Of a stretch of 64,000 bases of DNA, positions 8,566-19,213 are shown piece after piece. Source of the stretch: Anaerolineaceae bacterium (lineage in GTDB: Bacteria; Chloroflexota; Anaerolineae; Anaerolineales; Anaerolineaceae); assembly GCA_029975475.1 (NCBI GenBank), contig JARKPB010000008.1, positions 620,001 through 684,000 on the forward strand, read 5' to 3'. Within the stretch, counting starts at the first letter, position 1. Every line of letters starts with the position of its first letter. Position numbers and translations under genes: made by a program. The notes below the pieces were generated by a model. It did no database searches. It had not been told where the DNA came from and saw nothing but the letters and a program-made list of their open reading frames with translations.

Positions 8566-9706
8566 TTTTTAAGACGGCCGCGATGGCGTCCCATTCATCC
8601 GTCAGCAGATTACCGCACGGCTTTAGAATGTCCTGTCCAGGCAGCACGTCTCCATCGGGCTCTATATAAATCCACGCTTTCCCGGCTCCCCGTGGATACT
8701 CATCGCCCTCCTCCAGCGCGACTGGGTTCTGGTCGGAGTAAGGAACCGGTAAATTCCAGACCAGGTGGCCGCCGCGCGCGGCAATCAGGTCTGCGGCTTC
8801 CCGCAATTCCGGCTGAGCGGCGGCGTCTGCGGCGCTTAATGAAAATTCGTTTACGCCCAGATCCAGCAGTTTCTGGATCGCGCCTTTCGTCCTTTGAAGG
8901 CTGCCGCGAAGTACGGTCAGGTGAACGGTCAGATGGATGTCCTCTGCCAGTGCATCCCGAACTGCCTCCCAGGCCTGTTCTTCCTCGTCCTGCAGGATGA
9001 TCATCAGGTGATCCAGACCCTTCTCCAGGAGGGAGTGTAAGTAACGGGTTTCTGATATGCGGCTGCCGTCGGTAATTACTCCAGTCACCTGGCCAATGGC
9101 CTGGGCGATCCCAATCAATTCCGGTAAATCCGGACGGGTTGTCGGCTCTCCCCCGGTAAAAACAATGTGAACGATGCCCGCCTGCCAGCATTTTTCCAGG
9201 ATGGTTTGCCATTCGGCGGTGGTTAATTCGCGTTTTACCCGATCAGCCAGAGAACGGCCGGGGAGATTTATGGAGGTTCGGTAAGTCAGGGCGCAATCCG
9301 CCCGCAGGGGAGAGCCCGCGGAGTGAATTTCTCTGCGTTCCAGCCCCAGGTTAATTTCAGGGTCCAGGTCTTCCGTAGTTAAAAGCGTGTCAATTCGTGC
9401 CTTAAAATCTTCAAAATCCGTCCGCGCCTGAGCCGCAGAGACGCGGTACCGCCGGGCAATCGTTGTTTCAACCGCTTCACGCGGGTTGGTTTCGCACATG
9501 TAATAAGCGAATTCTGCGGCTGTCTGGTTTAAATGTAAGATAACCCTGGCATTTAAGACCAGCGTGCCGTTCCCATCTGGATGTATTCTCAAATGTGCGC
9601 GCACGGGTTTTTCCTGAATATTCCAGGTCGCCTGATAGATTCCAGGCGGCAGGCGGTAAACAGGCGGGAATAATTTGTTAAAAATGTTAGTGATCCATGA
9701 TTTCAT
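8549..9706 (-). CDS. Radical SAM-fold pseudoenzyme with PqqD-like N-terminus
   Basis: A 385-residue paralogue of the neighbouring radical SAM/SPASM protein. Residues 15-115 match that protein's N-terminal region (PGIYQATW, VRAHLRIHPDGNGTLVLNARVILHLN), which looks like a PqqD-type peptide-recognition winged helix. The core keeps ALTYR and the SAM-contacting FTGGEPTTRPDL (183-194). The three cysteines that hold the 4Fe-4S cluster are replaced by Thr144, Leu148 and Arg151, and the SPASM cysteines are gone too (LPGQ where the partner has IPCQ). It should therefore be unable to do radical chemistry. A regulatory, scaffold or substrate-presenting partner is likely. The frame is long and intact, so it is not simply a decaying pseudogene. 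Confidence 0.8.
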   Translation of the reverse strand: MKSWITNIFNKLFPPVYRLPPGIYQATWNIQEKPVRAHLRIHPDGNGTLVLNARVILHLNQTAAEFAYYMCETNPREAVETTIARRYRVSAAQARTDFEDFKARIDTLLTTEDLDPEINLGLERREIHSAGSPLRADCALTYRTSINLPGRSLADRVKRELTTAEWQTILEKCWQAGIVHIVFTGGEPTTRPDLPELIGIAQAIGQVTGVITDGSRISETRYLHSLLEKGLDHLMIILQDEEEQAWEAVRDALAEDIHLTVHLTVLRGSLQRTKGAIQKLLDLGVNEFSLSAADAAAQPELREAADLIAARGGHLVWNLPVPYSDQNPVALEEGDEYPRGAGKAWIYIEPDGDVLPGQDILKPCGNLLTDEWDAIAAVLKNVDES

Positions 9707-9721
9707 GGGTTCCTCCCGTAA

Positions 9722-11089
9722 TCAACACCAGCTTTTTTCCATTACGGCTTGCGGGGAAAAATGATCTCTCGCCAGCGGACATCCGCCCCCGCAAACATCA
9801 AAAATGGCGCAGTGTTTACATTCATCCGCGGCATATTCCCGATTTCGAATGGATTGAGCCAGCGGCGCGTTCCAGATTTTTTCCCAGGGGTCTATAAGAA
9901 TTTGCCCAAGCGGTTGGTAATAAGACTGGCATGGGATGACCTGCCCGTTGGGCTCGACACACATGTTGGTGTATGCCGCTGTGCATCCCTTCACACCAAA
10001 ACCCGCCTCAACCGGGTCAAAATGGCAGTATTGTGTGGGTGTGTACCAGATCAATTTTTGACCGTATCGGCCAGTTATTTCGCGGGCGATATCCAGCAAG
10101 GGGTGAAGTTCGGTTTCGGACAGTCCAGCGTCGGATGCCGCGCCTTTTCCCGAGTAAATCAGCGCGTTTAAGCCAATGGTTGGCACACCCAAACTTCCCA
10201 GAAAGTGAAGCATATCTTCCAAATAAGGCGCATTCGACCGCAGCAGGGTGGTGTTGGTCATGATGAAAAGCCCGGATGCGACCGCGTTGCGGATCCCCTC
10301 GGTGGTTTCCTCCCAGGCGTTCTTTGCCTGGACCATGTGGTCGTGAATTTCAGATCGGTGGGATTCGAGGGTAATCTGGATATGATCTAAACCGGCGGCT
10401 TTTAATTCTTCAACATAACGTTTATCTGCAAGCCGGCGGCCGTTGGTGTTGATCCCGGTGATTTGCCCGTTTTTTTCAGCGTGGCGGATTAGGTTGGTCA
10501 GGTCGTTGCGTAAAGTTGGCTCTCCGCCGGTAAAAACCAGGTGAGGAATGCCCTCTTTCCAGCATCGATCAATGATGGTGTGCCAATCCGCTTCATTCAG
10601 CTCTGGAAAATTTCGGGGCCGCGCGTTGTAGCAATGGCTGCAATCATTGTTGCAGCGGTAGGTCAGGGCGAGATCCATGCGGTAAGGCGCGGTCAGGCTG
10701 GCAGAAAACGGTGTTTTCACCTCGAGATCAAAATCGCAGATTGGGCAGCTTCCGTCTGAAAAGATCAACTGATCCAGCTGCTGACAGTGATTGTTATAGG
10801 TTGATTCGAAATCCTCAACCATTCCCTGAAAATATTGTCTGAAAACTGCCTTTCCCGAATTTGCCGAATGGTTATTTAACGCGAGAAATGACATTAATGC
10901 CGCGCTGGGATTCAGCGCAAATACCCTGGCAGCGTTGATCAGCAGCGCGCCGCTTAGATCGGGGTTGACCCGCAGATGAACTCGTGCCCGGTCTCCGTTC
11001 TCACGCTGGCGGTCAAAATGATACACACCAGGCGTGAAAGTGGAGGAAGTTTCGCCTGAAGGTTTTTTCAATCGGGCGAGGAGATCCAT
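9722..11089 (-). CDS. Radical SAM/SPASM peptide-modifying enzyme
   Basis: A 455-residue enzyme. Residues about 18-125 form a PqqD-like recognition region that also holds a CPIC pair (115-118). The radical SAM core has Cys146, Cys150 and Cys153 (CNNDCSHC) and GGEP at 188-191. The C-terminal SPASM-type region has Cys355, 369, 377, 387, 424, 427, 433, 437 and 455, enough for two auxiliary 4Fe-4S clusters. Such enzymes install thioether, C-C or other bonds in ribosomal peptides. The start codon lies two bases after the Cys-tail gene, and its ribosome site (GGAGGCGG) is inside the tail codons. I infer that it modifies that tail. The family call is firm; the substrate is not proven. Confidence 0.88.
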   Translation of the reverse strand: MDLLARLKKPSGETSSTFTPGVYHFDRQRENGDRARVHLRVNPDLSGALLINAARVFALNPSAALMSFLALNNHSANSGKAVFRQYFQGMVEDFESTYNNHCQQLDQLIFSDGSCPICDFDLEVKTPFSASLTAPYRMDLALTYRCNNDCSHCYNARPRNFPELNEADWHTIIDRCWKEGIPHLVFTGGEPTLRNDLTNLIRHAEKNGQITGINTNGRRLADKRYVEELKAAGLDHIQITLESHRSEIHDHMVQAKNAWEETTEGIRNAVASGLFIMTNTTLLRSNAPYLEDMLHFLGSLGVPTIGLNALIYSGKGAASDAGLSETELHPLLDIAREITGRYGQKLIWYTPTQYCHFDPVEAGFGVKGCTAAYTNMCVEPNGQVIPCQSYYQPLGQILIDPWEKIWNAPLAQSIRNREYAADECKHCAIFDVCGGGCPLARDHFSPQAVMEKSWC

Positions 11090-11091
11090 GT

Positions 11092-12792
11092 TTATCTACC
11101 GCCTCCGGCGCAGGCACAGGCACAGCCCGCGCAGGCGCACGCGCAGGCGCAGGAACCGCCGCCGCCTCCACGCCAGCCAGACCTGGAGCTGGAGGGAGGT
11201 GGGGGAGGATTGGTCACGTTTGTAACCGCGCCAGTGAAACCGGTCAGATCGCCGATCACGTTGCTGCTAAAGTTTTGAATTGAATTTGCCATGGATGCCG
11301 CGAAGTCAGCGCCTGGCAGAGTGGGCAGATTGATATTAATCGTCCTGCCGCCGCCGCTTCCCGTTCCAAGGGACGCTCCCGCGTTGCTGGCCGCGGGGCG
11401 CAGGCTGGGATCGAAGCGCCCCCACCACTGCGGGACGATCACCGGTCCGCTGCCAAAGGTTCTGGAAGTGCGAGTGTCAAAATCTCGATCCAGCAGTGTC
11501 CAGCCCATGACTTCGTCATAGACCTGGCTTTTAACCTCTGGCGTGCCAGCCGCTTCGACCTGCTGCCAGGCGCGTTCCATAATCGCATCGTAATAAGCGA
11601 TGGTTTCCTTTCTGCTGAATCCTTTCATTTTTTCGGTAACGCTTTTCACCAGGCCAACCATCATGGTCTGCAGCAGACGTTTTCTACCAGCCGGGTTCGG
11701 TTCCTGGAAGGCGCGCAGAAAATCCTGCTCGTACGGATACAACCCTTCGGGCAGCGGCGATTCGACCTGAATGGTCAGGGGATCTTTGCTGACCACGCTG
11801 GCAGCGCCTTTCTTGACCACAGAAAAGAGCGTCATGGTCATGACTTTGTCCAGCGGAAGTTCTTTTAGAACGGCTGCTTCGATCGCCGTCAAACCGCGTT
11901 TGACGCCGTGACCTTCTATCGCGATTTTTGGCGGCAGGTACTGCAGTTTGCGCTTCTTGGCCGCGCTGATGGAACCAAAGATAGCCACGATAAAGAACAG
12001 CAAAAAGCCACCCGTGCAAAGAAAGCCGAACAATCCGTCTTCTGAAATCTGAATGCTCGGTTGAGAAGCCGGGCGGGGCTGTTCTGATGCAACGGCAGTG
12101 GAAGGAACAAGTCGGGCTGGAAATGCCGCTCCAAATATGTAAGCGCGCGAGGCTGACCCCTTTTGCGTTTCCCAGGTGAAATACACCCTGCCGTCTTGAT
12201 CGAATCCAGATTCAGTCGGCTGGTCGGCTTCTGGCCAGCCCTGAGGGGGATAGTAACGCGGTTCCTGATCGGTCATGCCAGCGGGCAAGACCAGACTGAC
12301 TTTAACCCTCGTGGAACCTTTGACAAATTCCGAGCCAAAATAATTGGTGGCGATTTGAAAGCTCGCGTACGGTTCACTCTCGCTGGCAGTGCCCGAATAC
12401 AGAACACCGGAAATGTTGGCGATGGTGACATGCACATTTCCGCGCTGCCCCGGGCGGATGGAATTCGATCCCAGTCCCAGAGCGATGCCCGGATTGACAT
12501 AGGGCGACTTTTCAATATTGGTTATCGGTTTTCCATCAACATCGGCTTTGATGTAATTAAAATCATAATTGCTGTTCGGAAGGCCAATATCCACGTAATC
12601 AATTGGTCCGGCCCCCGGGTCATTCAAGAAAACATAATCATACTCAATCGTAATTGTCCCATTCTGGTTGACAAATACGATCATCTCCATGCTTTCCACT
12701 TGAAAATAATAATCCGCCGCCGCAACCGGGCTCGCGGACGCGCCGAGGGCAAGAAGGATAAGAAAGACGCTCGCCAGGCGTAAAATTTTCAT
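11092..12792 (-). CDS. DUF2207 membrane protein with Cys-Ala repeat C-terminus
   Basis: A 566-residue protein starting at the ATG preceded by GGAGGGAG; an upstream in-frame ATG (12825) lacks such a site. A signal peptide (1-25, ending SPVAA) leads to an extracytoplasmic DUF2207-type beta domain (26-250). One membrane helix follows (about 254-277), then AAKKRK and a cytoplasmic domain (280-460). Next come a Gly/Ser-rich linker, five prolines (529-533), a Gly run and the tail at 547-566 with seven cysteines alternating with Ala. Many DUF2207 proteins end in plain Gly/Ser runs; a Cys-Ala end is unusual. The predicted topology puts the tail in the cytosol, where the two radical SAM-fold partners encoded just downstream could reach it. 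Confidence 0.85.
   Translation of the reverse strand: MKILRLASVFLILLALGASASPVAAADYYFQVESMEMIVFVNQNGTITIEYDYVFLNDPGAGPIDYVDIGLPNSNYDFNYIKADVDGKPITNIEKSPYVNPGIALGLGSNSIRPGQRGNVHVTIANISGVLYSGTASESEPYASFQIATNYFGSEFVKGSTRVKVSLVLPAGMTDQEPRYYPPQGWPEADQPTESGFDQDGRVYFTWETQKGSASRAYIFGAAFPARLVPSTAVASEQPRPASQPSIQISEDGLFGFLCTGGFLLFFIVAIFGSISAAKKRKLQYLPPKIAIEGHGVKRGLTAIEAAVLKELPLDKVMTMTLFSVVKKGAASVVSKDPLTIQVESPLPEGLYPYEQDFLRAFQEPNPAGRKRLLQTMMVGLVKSVTEKMKGFSRKETIAYYDAIMERAWQQVEAAGTPEVKSQVYDEVMGWTLLDRDFDTRTSRTFGSGPVIVPQWWGRFDPSLRPAASNAGASLGTGSGGGRTININLPTLPGADFAASMANSIQNFSSNVIGDLTGFTGAVTNVTNPPPPPSSSRSGWRGGGGGSCACACACAGCACACAGGGR
11095..11154 (-). other. Putative modified peptide: C-terminal Cys-Ala tail
   Basis: Codes for residues 547-566, SCACACACAGCACACAGGGR. 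The codons vary (TGC/TGT; GCC/GCG), so the repeat is kept at the protein level and is not a simple DNA microsatellite. Seven cysteines separated by single alanines or Gly-Cys resemble the core of a ribosomally made, post-translationally modified peptide, here fused to a membrane protein rather than encoded as a small precursor. Metal or cluster binding is an alternative. Confidence 0.6.
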
Positions 12793-12825
12793 GGTTCTCC
12801 CTCCAAACAGTAATCGGGAAGCCAA

Positions 12826-13179
12826 TCACCACTTCGGTTCTTCGGTGATCTGGTACGTTGTTTTGCAGTACGGACAGGTGACGATTGGTGCGCCGTTGGA
12901 TAAAGTAATATTCTCGGCTGATAACACGCCCCCGCAGGATCGGCATTTCATCGATTCCATGGTCATATTACCCGGTAAGTCAATTTTGACCACCACATTT
13001 TGATCGCCCGGAGCAGATTTTTTCCGGTTGATAAAGAAAATTAATGCCAGTCCGATTGCCACAGAGATCAGACCCACAGGAATCCAACCAGTGGATCCAT
13101 TCGGGCTAAATGCTCCCCAGATGAACAGCACCCCGAAGAATATTAATATTGAGGCGATGATATTGACGACAATTTTCAT
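12826..13179 (-). CDS. Small membrane protein with zinc ribbon
   Basis: A 117-residue protein, first in the operon. Two membrane helices (about 3-24 and 32-51) are followed by a basic turn (NRKK) and a soluble C-terminal part with four cysteines (79, 82, 102, 105) in the pattern CRSCGG...CPYC, a rubredoxin-like zinc or metal ribbon. The ribbon is likely cytosolic, the same side as the Cys-Ala tail of the next product. Only 33 bases separate it from the DUF2207 start. It could guide or stabilise the membrane protein, or handle metal for it. The name of the family is not known to me. Confidence 0.75.
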   Translation of the reverse strand: MKIVVNIIASILIFFGVLFIWGAFSPNGSTGWIPVGLISVAIGLALIFFINRKKSAPGDQNVVVKIDLPGNMTMESMKCRSCGGVLSAENITLSNGAPIVTCPYCKTTYQITEEPKW

Positions 13180-13195
13180 AGCATCCTCCGATGCT
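13180..13195 (-). repeat. 6-4-6 palindrome around the ribosome site of the operon
   Basis: AGCATC and GATGCT flank CTCC, which on the coding strand is the GGAG of the first gene's Shine-Dalgarno. It directly precedes the ATG. Because the predicted start of transcription falls inside one arm, it may work as a DNA operator rather than as an mRNA hairpin. Confidence 0.4.
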
Positions 13196-13198
13196 TAC

Positions 13199-13227
13199 AG
13201 TGTAGCAAAAAGGTGGTGGACTGGCAA
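13199..13227 (-). promoter_or_regulatory. Promoter of the Cys-tail/radical SAM operon
   Basis: On the minus strand TTGCCA (13222-13227), 17 bases, TACACT (13199-13204), with TGC just before the -10 (an extended -10). Transcription would start near 13192, some 12 bases before the first ATG. All five leftward genes down to 7822 are closely spaced and can be read from it. Confidence 0.6.
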
Positions 13228-13274
13228 ATGGTTGAAAGGCAGCTTTTTTGCGACATTTCACATGCTGACATCAC

Positions 13275-16523
<3,249 letters not shown>

Positions 16524-16527
<4 letters not shown>

Positions 16528-16551
16528 CCAGACCACAATGGGTCTGGTTAT
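16524..16551. terminator. Bidirectional hairpin between two convergent genes
   Basis: An 11-bp perfect stem, ATAACCAGACC with GGTCTGGTTAT, and a six-base loop. It contains the TAA of the methyltransferase and ends three bases before the tmRNA 3' end. No long T-run follows on either strand, so its strength is uncertain. Confidence 0.55.
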
Positions 16552-16553
16552 AG

Positions 16554-16944
16554 TGGAGATGGCGGGAATCGAACCCGCGTCCGAAAGATTCGACCGCCGA
16601 ACATCTACAAGCTTGTCCCTTCTTTAGTTTAGCCTGGCTGGGTAAGAAAGGCAGAAACCTTCGCCTGGCGATCTGCTCGGACCCGAAAGCCCTCTTTCGC
16701 AGTGATCGCAGCAGTCACTGCGGCACCTTGACTTTCTTACGCCCGCTCTGTCATCGGCCAAGGAGCGAGACAGGCAGACGGATACCCCGAAGGATATCGG
16801 CTGATTCACCTCACTTATGCAGCGAGGGGAAGAGCAGCGTAGTTCGTGCGGTTGGCACTTAATTGTTTGTGCTGATTTTACGAGGTCGGCACCTCTCGGC
16901 TTGCAGTTCGGGATCAGCCTCCCCCGTCGAAGCCGATCATCCCC
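16554..16944 (-). ncRNA. ssrA: tmRNA (transfer-messenger RNA)
   Basis: It rescues stalled ribosomes and tags their products for proteolysis. The 5' end GGGGATG pairs with CATCTCC at the 3' end. The 5' side has the hallmark ATCGGCTTCGACGGGGG and the 3' side a T arm CGGGTTCGATTCCCG. The tag frame (16815-16856) starts at GCC after the AATTAAGT context and encodes ANRTNYAALPLAA followed by TAA, with the LAA-type degradation end. CCA is not encoded. Length 391 nt. Confidence 0.97.
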
Positions 16945-16954
16945 GTGCCTTTTT

Positions 16955-16963
16955 ATTTTACCA
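16955..16963 (-). promoter_or_regulatory. Extended -10 promoter of tmRNA
   Basis: On the minus strand TGGTAAAAT precedes the mature tmRNA 5' end by about ten bases, the right distance for a start at or just upstream of it. No clear -35 is seen. Confidence 0.45.
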
Positions 16964-17036
16964 TATCCACCTTATCCTGGCGGAAAGATGCAGTAAAATT
17001 GTTTTGCCCCTCATCTTATAAAAACGACGAGGAACC

Positions 17037-17969
17037 ATGCTGACAATTTATAAATCAACCGATCAGGGTTTGGTTGTCTTAAACGAAGTCATTTCAGGTT
17101 GCTGGATTAATTTGATAGATCCAACGACCGATGAAATTGAGCGAATTTTAAACCTAGGAGTTCCTCAAGACTTTCTGACATATCCTTTAGACCTTGATGA
17201 GCGTTCCCGCGTTGAAAAAGAGGATGACGGCACCATGCTGATCTTGCTGCGGATTCCATATTTTCAGGGCACCAAGGTTGATGTGCCGTATATTTCCATC
17301 CCGTTGGGTATTATTCTTAAGGACGATTTTTTAATCACGGTCTGCCGCAAACAAAATGACATCATGCAGGACTTTGCTTCAAACCGAATCAAAGGATTAT
17401 CCACAGCGAAACGGAATCGTTTTGTTCTGAAGATTTTATTGAATACAGCGATTCAGTATTTAAGTTATCTGCGGGTGATCAACAAAACAGTCGAACTGCT
17501 GGAAGATAAATTACAGCTGTCCATGAAAAATAACGAAGTCCTTGAGCTGCTGAAGTATCAAAAAAGTTTGGTGTATTTCACCACTGCATTGAAAGGCAAT
17601 GAATTAATGATGGAGCGCCTGCAGCGAAGTCAGATGTTCCGCATGTATCCTGATGATGAGGATTTGTTGGATGATGTGCTCACCGAAAACCAGCAGGCGA
17701 TTGAAATGGTGAACATATCTGGAACAATTCTCAGCTCAATGATGGATGCCTTTGCTTCGATCATTTCCAATAATCTTAACGTTGTGATGAAATTTCTGGC
17801 ATCGGTAACCATTGTTATGAGCATTCCAACAATCATCACCAGTTATTTCGGTATGAATGTCGCGTTTCCAACCGACGGGCTTCAAAGCGCGTATCTGTAC
17901 ATTCTGATCGGCGTTGCCGTCTTGTCCGCATTGGTGGTTGTGATCTTTATCCGCAGGGATTGGTTTTAA
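17037..17969 (+). CDS. corA: CorA-family magnesium/divalent metal channel
   Basis: 310 residues. A large cytosolic alpha/beta domain (1-245) precedes two C-terminal membrane helices. The signature YFGMN lies at the end of the first helix and is followed by the short external loop and the last helix ending in RRDWF. CorA forms pentameric Mg2+ channels gated by cytosolic Mg2+. ATG at 17037 follows GACGAGGAACC, a good ribosome site. A tRNA-Val gene lies convergently just after it. Confidence 0.93.
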   Translation: MLTIYKSTDQGLVVLNEVISGCWINLIDPTTDEIERILNLGVPQDFLTYPLDLDERSRVEKEDDGTMLILLRIPYFQGTKVDVPYISIPLGIILKDDFLITVCRKQNDIMQDFASNRIKGLSTAKRNRFVLKILLNTAIQYLSYLRVINKTVELLEDKLQLSMKNNEVLELLKYQKSLVYFTTALKGNELMMERLQRSQMFRMYPDDEDLLDDVLTENQQAIEMVNISGTILSSMMDAFASIISNNLNVVMKFLASVTIVMSIPTIITSYFGMNVAFPTDGLQSAYLYILIGVAVLSALVVVIFIRRDWF

Positions 17970-17970
17970 T

Positions 17971-17993
17971 AATAAAAAACCCCGCAAGGGGGT
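17971..17993 (-). terminator. Rho-independent terminator after tRNA-Val
   Basis: On the minus strand ACCCC-CTTGC-GGGGT forms a short GC stem and is followed by six Ts and ATT. It lies directly after the tRNA-Val 3' end and also just behind the corA stop. Clear stem and T-tract. Confidence 0.75.
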
Positions 17994-17999
17994 ATGCTG

Positions 18000-18073
18000 T
18001 GGGCGGAACAGGACTCGAACCTGCGACCCCATCTGTGTAAAAGATGTGCTCTAACCAACTGAGCTATCCGCCC
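18000..18073 (-). tRNA. tRNA-Val (anticodon TAC)
   Basis: The reverse complement gives acceptor GGGCGGA/TCCGCCC, D arm AGCTCAGTTGGTTAGAGC, anticodon stem CATCT/AGATG with loop TTTACAC (anticodon TAC, reading GTA and GTG codons), and a T arm with GGTTCGAGTCC. CCA is not encoded. A terminator follows. Confidence 0.96.
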
Positions 18074-18116
18074 GGCAGCGTTATTATACTTTGTTTTTTG
18101 AAAACAGGAAAAAAAC

Positions 18117-18890
18117 ATGCGCTTTGTTCGATTTCAGATTGGAAAAGAGCCTCCTCAATATGGATGGCTGTATGAGGAAATGGTCGGACGGCTGGAAGGA
18201 ACACCGCTGGGCGAATTTCGCCGGTTAGATGTGGAATTCCCGCTTGAAGCGGTTCGCCTGCTTCCACCTGTTTTGCCTGGAAAAATCATTGGAATTGGCC
18301 GTAATTATTTTGAACACGCGAGGGAGCACGGGGTTGAAGTGCCGGAAGTACCTTTACTGTTCTTAAAACCGCCCTCGGCGATTATCGGGCCGGGTGATCC
18401 GATTCTGCTCCCGCCGCAGTCGGCCCGGGTTGAACACGAAGCCGAACTTGCGGTTGTCATTGGCCGGCGCGCCAGGTGGGTTTCAGCGGATCAGGCGCAG
18501 CATTTTGTGCTGGGCTATACCATCGCCAACGATGTAACTGCCAGGGATCTTCAGCGAAGAGACGGGCAGTGGACGCGCGGAAAGGGTTTCGACACTTTTT
18601 GTCCCATCGGCCCCTGGATTGATACGAACTGTGATCCGGCAGATTTGTTAATCAACTGCCGGGTGAACGGCGAACTACGGCAGATGGCTTCCACACGCGA
18701 AATGGTATTCACCGTTCAACAATTAATCGCGTTTATTACTTCGGTGATGACCTTGGAACCCGGTGATATCATCTTAACCGGAACGCCGGCCGGAACTGGA
18801 CCTATTGAAGCCGGCGATCTGGTTTCGATCACGATTGAGGGATTAGGCGAACTGGAAAACCCGGCTGTCCAGGCTCTCCCCGAGAAATGA
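18117..18890 (+). CDS. Fumarylacetoacetate hydrolase (FAH) fold protein
   Basis: 257 residues, the usual size for the bacterial FAH family, which includes acylpyruvases, isomerases and oxaloacetate decarboxylases. The short N-terminal domain ends near residue 55. The catalytic domain has GIGRNYFEHAREHG, the metal-ligand motif HEAELAVVIG, NDVTARDLQ and the C-terminal PGDIILTGTPAGTGP, all typical. The substrate cannot be told from sequence. Its TGA abuts the stop of the convergent next gene, together forming the palindrome TGATCA. Confidence 0.9.
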   Translation: MRFVRFQIGKEPPQYGWLYEEMVGRLEGTPLGEFRRLDVEFPLEAVRLLPPVLPGKIIGIGRNYFEHAREHGVEVPEVPLLFLKPPSAIIGPGDPILLPPQSARVEHEAELAVVIGRRARWVSADQAQHFVLGYTIANDVTARDLQRRDGQWTRGKGFDTFCPIGPWIDTNCDPADLLINCRVNGELRQMASTREMVFTVQQLIAFITSVMTLEPGDIILTGTPAGTGPIEAGDLVSITIEGLGELENPAVQALPEK

Positions 18891-19160
18891 TCAGGCAGCA
18901 GGTGGGGGATTGTCAACCCGCTCAACCACAATCGTGAAATTCGCCGCCAGGGCAGCGATAGCCCCGAGCGCGACCCAGACTGGAATTAACATAGCGGTCA
19001 CCACCCCAAGCGTTAGGGGAATTTCCAGTAAGGGTTCTCCCTTTTCGTTTTTGACAATCACGCGCCGAACGTTGCCTTCCTGGATTAGCTTTTTGATTTC
19101 AGCGACCAGTTTTTCGCCCTCGACTTTAAACTCTTCATAATGCACATTGTTTTCAGTCAT
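18891..19160 (-). CDS. DUF4342 small membrane-associated protein
   Basis: 89 residues from the ATG at 19160 (MTENNVHYEEFKVEG). An amphipathic helix (GEKLVAEIKKLIQEG) is followed by strands VRRVIVKNEKGEPLLEIP and a C-terminal hydrophobic stretch (about 53-80, LTLGVVTAMLIPVWVALGAIAA). The order matches the DUF4342 family, common in Chloroflexota and Firmicutes and of unknown function. A longer in-frame start upstream would overlap the FHA gene end and lacks a ribosome site. Confidence 0.85.
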   Translation of the reverse strand: MTENNVHYEEFKVEGEKLVAEIKKLIQEGNVRRVIVKNEKGEPLLEIPLTLGVVTAMLIPVWVALGAIAALAANFTIVVERVDNPPPAA

Positions 19161-19213
19161 TGTTACCTCGCACACATATATACGAGACAGAACAGGTTTG
19201 GTTGCGGAATTTG

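Noticed and set aside
11095-11154. Cys-Ala repeat as a DNA microsatellite or sequencing artefact
   Set aside because: Codons vary (TGC and TGT; GCC and GCG) while the amino acids repeat, and the tail is followed by a clean stop and a ribosome site for the next gene.
12163-12783. 206-residue plus-strand frame
   Set aside because: It lies antisense to the well-supported DUF2207 gene and has no motif or ribosome site of note.
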